Shown here: one piece after another, positions 59,127-64,000 of the stretch
Position numbering within the stretch: position 1 is the stretch's first letter
Layout: each line of letters opens with the position of its first letter
Assembly: GCF_002863225.1 (NCBI RefSeq)
Contig: NZ_PKEK01000100.1
Coordinates: 42,602 to 106,601 of the forward strand
DNA: 64,000 nucleotides
Source of the DNA: Mycobacterium sp.
GTDB taxonomy: Bacteria > Actinomycetota > Actinomycetes > Mycobacteriales > Mycobacteriaceae
Reading direction: 5' to 3'
Position numbers and translations under genes: made by a program
Notes under the pieces: generated by a model
Database searches by the model: none
Seen by the model: only the letters and a program-made list of their open reading frames with translations
What the model was told of the DNA's origin: nothing

Positions 59127-59777
59127 GTGGTCGCGCAAATCACCGAAGGTACTGCCTTCGACAAGCACGGTCGCCCCTTTCGGCGCCGTAACGCCCGCCC
59201 CGCCATCGCCCTGCTCGTGGTGCTGTTGGTGGCCAGCGCGGTGGTGTGGACGATCGCACTCACCCGCCCGGCCGAAGTGCACGAGGCGACGGTCTGCAAC
59301 CCGCCACCGGAGCAGACCGACCCGGCACTGCCGCATCTGGGCAGCGCGGTGTCGCGGAGCACCATGGTCAATGTCGCCCCGGCAAAATTGGCCGACACCA
59401 AAATTCGCGTGCTGAACGCCAGCGGGCGGGGCGGCCAGGCCGCCGACGTCTCGGGCGCACTGCGCGACCTCGGATTCGCGCAGCCGACCGCCGCGAACGA
59501 CCCCGTCTACGCCAAGACGCGGTTGACCTGTCAGGGACAGATCCGGTTCGGCGAAGCCGGCCAGGCCAGCGCGGCCGCGGTGTGGCTGGTGGCCCCGTGT
59601 GCCGAGTTGTACCGCGACGACCGCTCCGACGACTCCGTGGACCTGGCGATCGGTACCGAGTTCGGCGCCCTGGCACACAGCGACGACATCGCCGCGGTCC
59701 TCGCGGGGCTGCGACCGGGCAACGTCGAACCGGCCGATTCCTCGCTGCTGTCGAAGATTCACGCCGGCCCCTGCTGA
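59127..59777 (+). CDS. cei: envelope integrity protein Cei
   Basis: 216 residues with a single transmembrane anchor (about 26-46: ARPAIALLVVLLVASAVVWT) and an extracytoplasmic LytR C-terminal-type domain (KIRVLNASGRGGQAADVSGA, LRDLGFAQPTA). Four cysteines (ATVCNPP, LTCQGQ, APCAEL, AGPC) suggest two disulfides. Corresponds to M. tuberculosis cei (Rv2700), needed for envelope integrity. GTG start. Divergent from DUF4193 over 163 bases. Confidence 0.9.
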   Translation: MVAQITEGTAFDKHGRPFRRRNARPAIALLVVLLVASAVVWTIALTRPAEVHEATVCNPPPEQTDPALPHLGSAVSRSTMVNVAPAKLADTKIRVLNASGRGGQAADVSGALRDLGFAQPTAANDPVYAKTRLTCQGQIRFGEAGQASAAAVWLVAPCAELYRDDRSDDSVDLAIGTEFGALAHSDDIAAVLAGLRPGNVEPADSSLLSKIHAGPC

Positions 59778-59781
59778 CCGG

Positions 59782-60657
59782 TCACTCCGGTATGGGTGCC
59801 TGACCGCCGAACTCGTCGAGCACGGCGAGGAGCTGGTCGGCGACACCGGGCGCCGCCGCGACCACCAGAGCCGCATCGCGGTCCGGATCGGCCGGCAGCG
59901 GCAACAGCACCTGCGCACCGGCTTCCGCGGCGATCAGCGCTCCCGCCGCCAGATCCCACACCTTGAGGCCGTGCTCGTAGTACGCGTCGAGCCGGCCCGC
60001 CGCGACCGCGCACAAATCCAGTGCCGCGGAACCGATTCGGCGCACATCGCGAACCTTGGGCAGGACGTTGGACACCAGCGACGCCTGCGCGGTACGACGG
60101 CGCCGCGAATAGGCGAACCCCGTGCCCACCAGGGCCAGCGACAGGTCGTCGACTGCGCTGCACCGCAGCGGCCGGGTGCCGTCGGCATCGGTGACGTGCG
60201 CGCCGAGTCCGACTCCGGCTGAGTACAGCCGCCCGCCGACCACATCGGCGACCGCGCCGGCCACCGAGACGCCGTCCACCTGGGCCGCCACCGACACCGC
60301 GTACGCCGGGATCCCGTAGACGAAGTTCACCGTGCCGTCGATGGGGTCCAGCACCCAGGTGACACCCCCGGGGTTCTCGTTCGCCGGATCGGTCGGTCCG
60401 CCGATTTCTTCACCGAGAACGGCATCGCCAGATCGCCGTCGGGCCAGCAGATCACGCAGCAGACCTTCGGTTTCGGTGTCGACGACCGTGACCGGGTCGG
60501 TCGGCGTCGTCTTGGATCGCACCGCGTCGTCGCTGTCGGTCCCGGCATCCGCGCCGAACACTTCGTCACGACGCCGCCGGACGAACTCGGCCGCCTCGGC
60601 GGCCAGCGCCTCGGCCACCGCGCGCAGTCGAGCCGGCTCGTTCTCGGGTGTGCTCAC
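59782..60657 (-). CDS. suhB: inositol-1-monophosphatase family protein SuhB
   Basis: Mg2+-dependent phosphatase dephosphorylating inositol 1-phosphate and relatives. 291 residues. Metal-binding motifs AVLGEEIGG (Glu), VLDPIDGTVNFVYG (Asp-x-x-Asp-Gly-Thr) and KVWDLAAGALIAAEAG. Inositol supply links it to phosphatidyl-inositol and PIM genes elsewhere in the window. GTG start. Convergent with cei (4 bases apart) and divergent from ppgK. Confidence 0.93.
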   Translation of the reverse strand: MSTPENEPARLRAVAEALAAEAAEFVRRRRDEVFGADAGTDSDDAVRSKTTPTDPVTVVDTETEGLLRDLLARRRSGDAVLGEEIGGPTDPANENPGGVTWVLDPIDGTVNFVYGIPAYAVSVAAQVDGVSVAGAVADVVGGRLYSAGVGLGAHVTDADGTRPLRCSAVDDLSLALVGTGFAYSRRRRTAQASLVSNVLPKVRDVRRIGSAALDLCAVAAGRLDAYYEHGLKVWDLAAGALIAAEAGAQVLLPLPADPDRDAALVVAAAPGVADQLLAVLDEFGGQAPIPE

Positions 60658-60738
60658 CGATCCATCGCATCACAGCGACTCGCTACCCGACGACCAACTA
60701 GGGTTTTCTCGACGCCCACGTCCCGCCGAGGAGATTCG

Positions 60739-61545
60739 ATGACCCCTGCCGACTCGATCAGCCCACCACCGCCGACCGGCGGGTCGGTGACACCGGCCGC
60801 CCGTGGTTTCGGCATCGACGTGGGCGGCAGCGGCATCAAAGGCGGCATCGTCGACCTGGCAACCGGTGAACTCGTCGGCGATCGCTACAAGCTGCTCACG
60901 CCCCAGCCGGCGACGCCGTCCGCGGTCGCCGAAACGATCGCCGCCGTGGTCAAGGAATTCGACTGGACCGGCCCGCTGGGCGTGACCTATCCCGGTGTGG
61001 TCACCAACGGCATCGTGCGCACTGCGGCGAACGTCGACAAGAAATGGATCGGGACCAATGCGCGCGACATCATCAGCGCCGGCCTAAACGGCCAGGAAGT
61101 CGTCGTGCTCAACGATGCCGACGCCGCCGGACTGGCCGAGGAACGCTACGGCGCCGGCAAGGACACCAGCGGCGTGGTGGTTCTGCTCACCTTCGGGACG
61201 GGCATCGGGTCAGCGGTGATTCACAACGGGATTTTGCTGCCCAACACGGAGTTCGGGCATTTGGAGGTCGGCGGCAAAGAGGCCGAACACCGAGCCGCGT
61301 CCTCGGTCCGGGATCGAAAGGGCTGGAGCTTCGAAAAATGGGCGAAGCAGGTGACGAGAGTTCTGATCGCGATCGAGAACGCGATGTGCCCCGAACTGTT
61401 CATCGCGGGCGGTGGTGTGAGCCGTAAAGCCGACAAATGGGTCCCGCTGCTGAAGAACCGCACCCCGGTGGTCGCCGCCGCCCTGCAGAATTCCGCCGGA
61501 ATCGTCGGCGCCGCGATGGCGGCGACGCGCGACGTGACGCACTGA
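60739..61545 (+). CDS. ppgK: polyphosphate glucokinase
   Basis: Phosphorylates glucose with polyphosphate or ATP. 268 residues, ROK family: phosphate-1 motif GFGIDVGGSGIKGGIVDL, VLNDADAAGLAE (catalytic Asp), LLTFGTGIGSAV (adenosine loop), GHLEVGGKEAEHRAASS and a long Lys/Arg-containing segment for polyphosphate. Strong GAGGAGA ribosome site. Same order as remembered suhB-ppgK-sigA. Confidence 0.96.
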   Translation: MTPADSISPPPPTGGSVTPAARGFGIDVGGSGIKGGIVDLATGELVGDRYKLLTPQPATPSAVAETIAAVVKEFDWTGPLGVTYPGVVTNGIVRTAANVDKKWIGTNARDIISAGLNGQEVVVLNDADAAGLAEERYGAGKDTSGVVVLLTFGTGIGSAVIHNGILLPNTEFGHLEVGGKEAEHRAASSVRDRKGWSFEKWAKQVTRVLIAIENAMCPELFIAGGGVSRKADKWVPLLKNRTPVVAAALQNSAGIVGAAMAATRDVTH

Positions 61546-61582
61546 TTTGCGCGCTGTGGCGGGGGTATAGCCGCGCTGTCGT

Positions 61583-61639
61583 TACAATGGTCAACGGCAG
61601 CCGCCCGAGGAGATAGCGGCGAATATCCATACTGATAAT
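61583..61639 (+). promoter_or_regulatory. candidate -10 elements upstream of sigA
   Basis: TACAAT at 61583-61588 and GATAAT at 61634-61639 both fit mycobacterial SigA -10 hexamers; neither has a clear -35. They would give leaders of about 130 and 80 bases to GTG 61723. Which is used cannot be decided from sequence. Confidence 0.35.
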
Positions 61640-61722
61640 CGACGCCGACATTCGACATAGCTGACATCGTCCGATTGAGCATGCCTGCAGCATCAGACGA
61701 GAGTTCTACCGAAGGGGTTTAC

Positions 61723-63222
<1,500 letters not shown>

Positions 63223-63291
63223 TCGCCTGACGTACAGGTCGCGCAGATAATTCAGATGCGCTGACGCCCGCGTCTGCTTTACGTTGGCCCG

Positions 63292-63699
63292 ATGTCATCC
63301 AGGCGCATCCTCGTCTCGTCCGGCACCGAATACGAAGCGGCCGTCGGGTATTCGCGTGCGGTGCGAATTGGCCCTTGGGTCGCGGTCTCCGGGACGACTA
63401 CTTCCAGGCCATCCGATGACATCGCCAAGCAAACACGAGAAGTGTTGCAACGCATCGCTAATGCACTGGAAGAAGCTGGCGCTGCGCTGACCGACGTCAT
63501 CCGCACCCGCATCTACGTCACCGACATCGCGCGCTGGCGCGAGGTCGCGGCGGCACACGCCGAGGTGTTCGGCGAGATCCGGCCGGCCGCCACCATGGTC
63601 GAGGTGGCCGCGCTGATCGAGCCCGGGCTGCTCGTCGAGATCGAGGCAGACGCCTACGCGCCGAGCTCCGGGAAGTCGCCGTCGTCGCCGGGCCGGTAG
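63292..63699 (+). CDS. RidA/YjgF-family protein
   Basis: 135 residues: VGYSRAVRIGPWVAVSGTTT, IANALEEAGAALTDVIRTRI and a final TMVEVAALIEPGLLVEIEAD with Glu at the ligand pocket. RidA proteins hydrolyse reactive enamine/imine intermediates; the typical Arg105 corresponds to the segment before TMVEV (IRPAATMVEV), where Arg is present. Located after sigA as remembered for Rv2704. Ends overlapping a DUF952 remnant on the other strand. Confidence 0.85.
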   Translation: MSSRRILVSSGTEYEAAVGYSRAVRIGPWVAVSGTTTSRPSDDIAKQTREVLQRIANALEEAGAALTDVIRTRIYVTDIARWREVAAAHAEVFGEIRPAATMVEVAALIEPGLLVEIEADAYAPSSGKSPSSPGR

Positions 63700-63920
63700 C
63701 TGGTGGCGTCAATCACAGCCCCAATCGGCAACGGGCCGTAGAGGTGCGGGAACACCATCGACTCCGGATCCGTTGCTACTCCTAGTTCCCAACGAATGGG
63801 TGAGGTCAGATGAGACGGATCTATGTGCAGCAGGACCAGGTCCTGCCGGCCGCGATAAAGGCGGTTGGCGGGCAGATGGATAGCGTCCCGGCGAGTGGTG
63901 GACTTCGGATCTGGCGTGGT
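63654..63920 (-). pseudogene. N-terminally truncated DUF952-like gene
   Basis: An open frame on the minus strand reads DAIHLPANRLYRGRQDLVLL, then HIDPSHLTSPIRWELGVATD, then PESMVFPHLYGPLPIGAVID, then ATSYRPGDDGDFPELGA and a stop at 63654. This is the C-terminal three quarters of a DUF952 protein. There is no start codon in the first part: a TGA lies at 63921-63923 and the first residues do not match the family N-terminus. The gene seems 5'-truncated, so a rearrangement boundary may lie near 63905. Confidence 0.65.
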
Positions 63921-64000
63921 TCACGCGTTGCGATCAACGAGTCATGTTGAACGCTAGGTGATTTGGGGTTGTTTGGCAAGTGCTGCAGCGGCGTGTTTGG
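63921..64000. other. lower-GC end of window
   Basis: The last 80 bases have lower GC and contain GGTGATTTGGGGTTGTTTGG-type sequence. No gene or repeat is identified. They may belong to whatever truncated the DUF952 gene. Confidence 0.3.

Overview
The window looks like a chromosomal segment of a non-tuberculous mycobacterium. The DNA is GC-rich and genes are densely packed with ATGA, GTGA and TGATG stop/start overlaps. The set of genes is hallmark mycobacterial: pimA/patA/pgsA for phosphatidyl-inositol mannosides, aftC for arabinan branching, an LpqH-like 19-kDa lipoprotein, PE-PPE-domain hydrolases, DUF732 secreted proteins and MIRU-type repeats. From remembered gene order, much of it follows M. 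tuberculosis Rv2604c-Rv2615c and then Rv2669-Rv2705c, separated by an accessory stretch. No database search was run, so every family name rests on reading motifs and on remembered homologues.

Layout: (1) 1-8756, minus strand: pdxT (cut by the window edge), tesB-like thioesterase, pdxS, then the operon thrS - HIT - pgsA - patA - pimA - LemA-like/Nudix, read right to left. (2) 8838-13204: a mixed metabolic and membrane group (PaaI-like thioesterase, aldo/keto reductase, DUF1990, nitronate monooxygenase-like flavoprotein, DedA). (3) 13205-19411: envelope and stress genes: an orphan STAS protein, a collagen-like Gly/Pro-rich secreted protein, an LpqH-like lipoprotein, and a STAS plus GAF-PP2C-HATPase pair that looks like a complete partner-switching module. 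(4) 19585-20087: tRNA-Val(CAC) on minus, tRNA-Gly(GCC), tRNA-Cys(GCA) and tRNA-Val(GAC) on plus. (5) 20088-28978: a gene-poor, locally AT-rich accessory region with small secreted proteins, three tandem paralogous stand-alone PE-PPE hydrolases, a related lipoprotein, DUF732 proteins and an F420-type (LLM) reductase. (6) 28976-31315: SRPBCC protein, a Clp-N/HTH protein with a double palindromic operator, a secreted protein and a GNAT. (7) 31291-46281: conserved core with zapE (frameshifted here), ribD-like reductase, the degenerate hydrolase Rv2672-type lipoprotein, aftC, msrB, the coproporphyrin-dependent haem genes hemE/hemY/chdC, echA, DUF3000, RNase D and dxs. (8) 46632-50283: a mirrored transporter-CBS-CBS-transporter cluster. 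(9) 50280-63920: RNA methyltransferase, APC permease, the TrkA-type pair, DUF3159, an OB-fold protein, a hydrolase, DUF3710, dut, DUF3093, DUF4193, cei, suhB, ppgK, sigA, a RidA-like gene and a broken DUF952 gene.

The most unusual features are: a fourfold 59-bp MIRU-like array whose units each encode a 20-residue peptide chained by stop/start overlaps into aftC, with three further MIRU-like elements at operon junctions nearby; three tandem secreted PE-PPE hydrolases without PE or PPE domains; two identical-architecture palindromes abutting the start of a Clp-N/HTH gene; a LemA-like domain fused to a Nudix domain; and a one-base frameshift in zapE.
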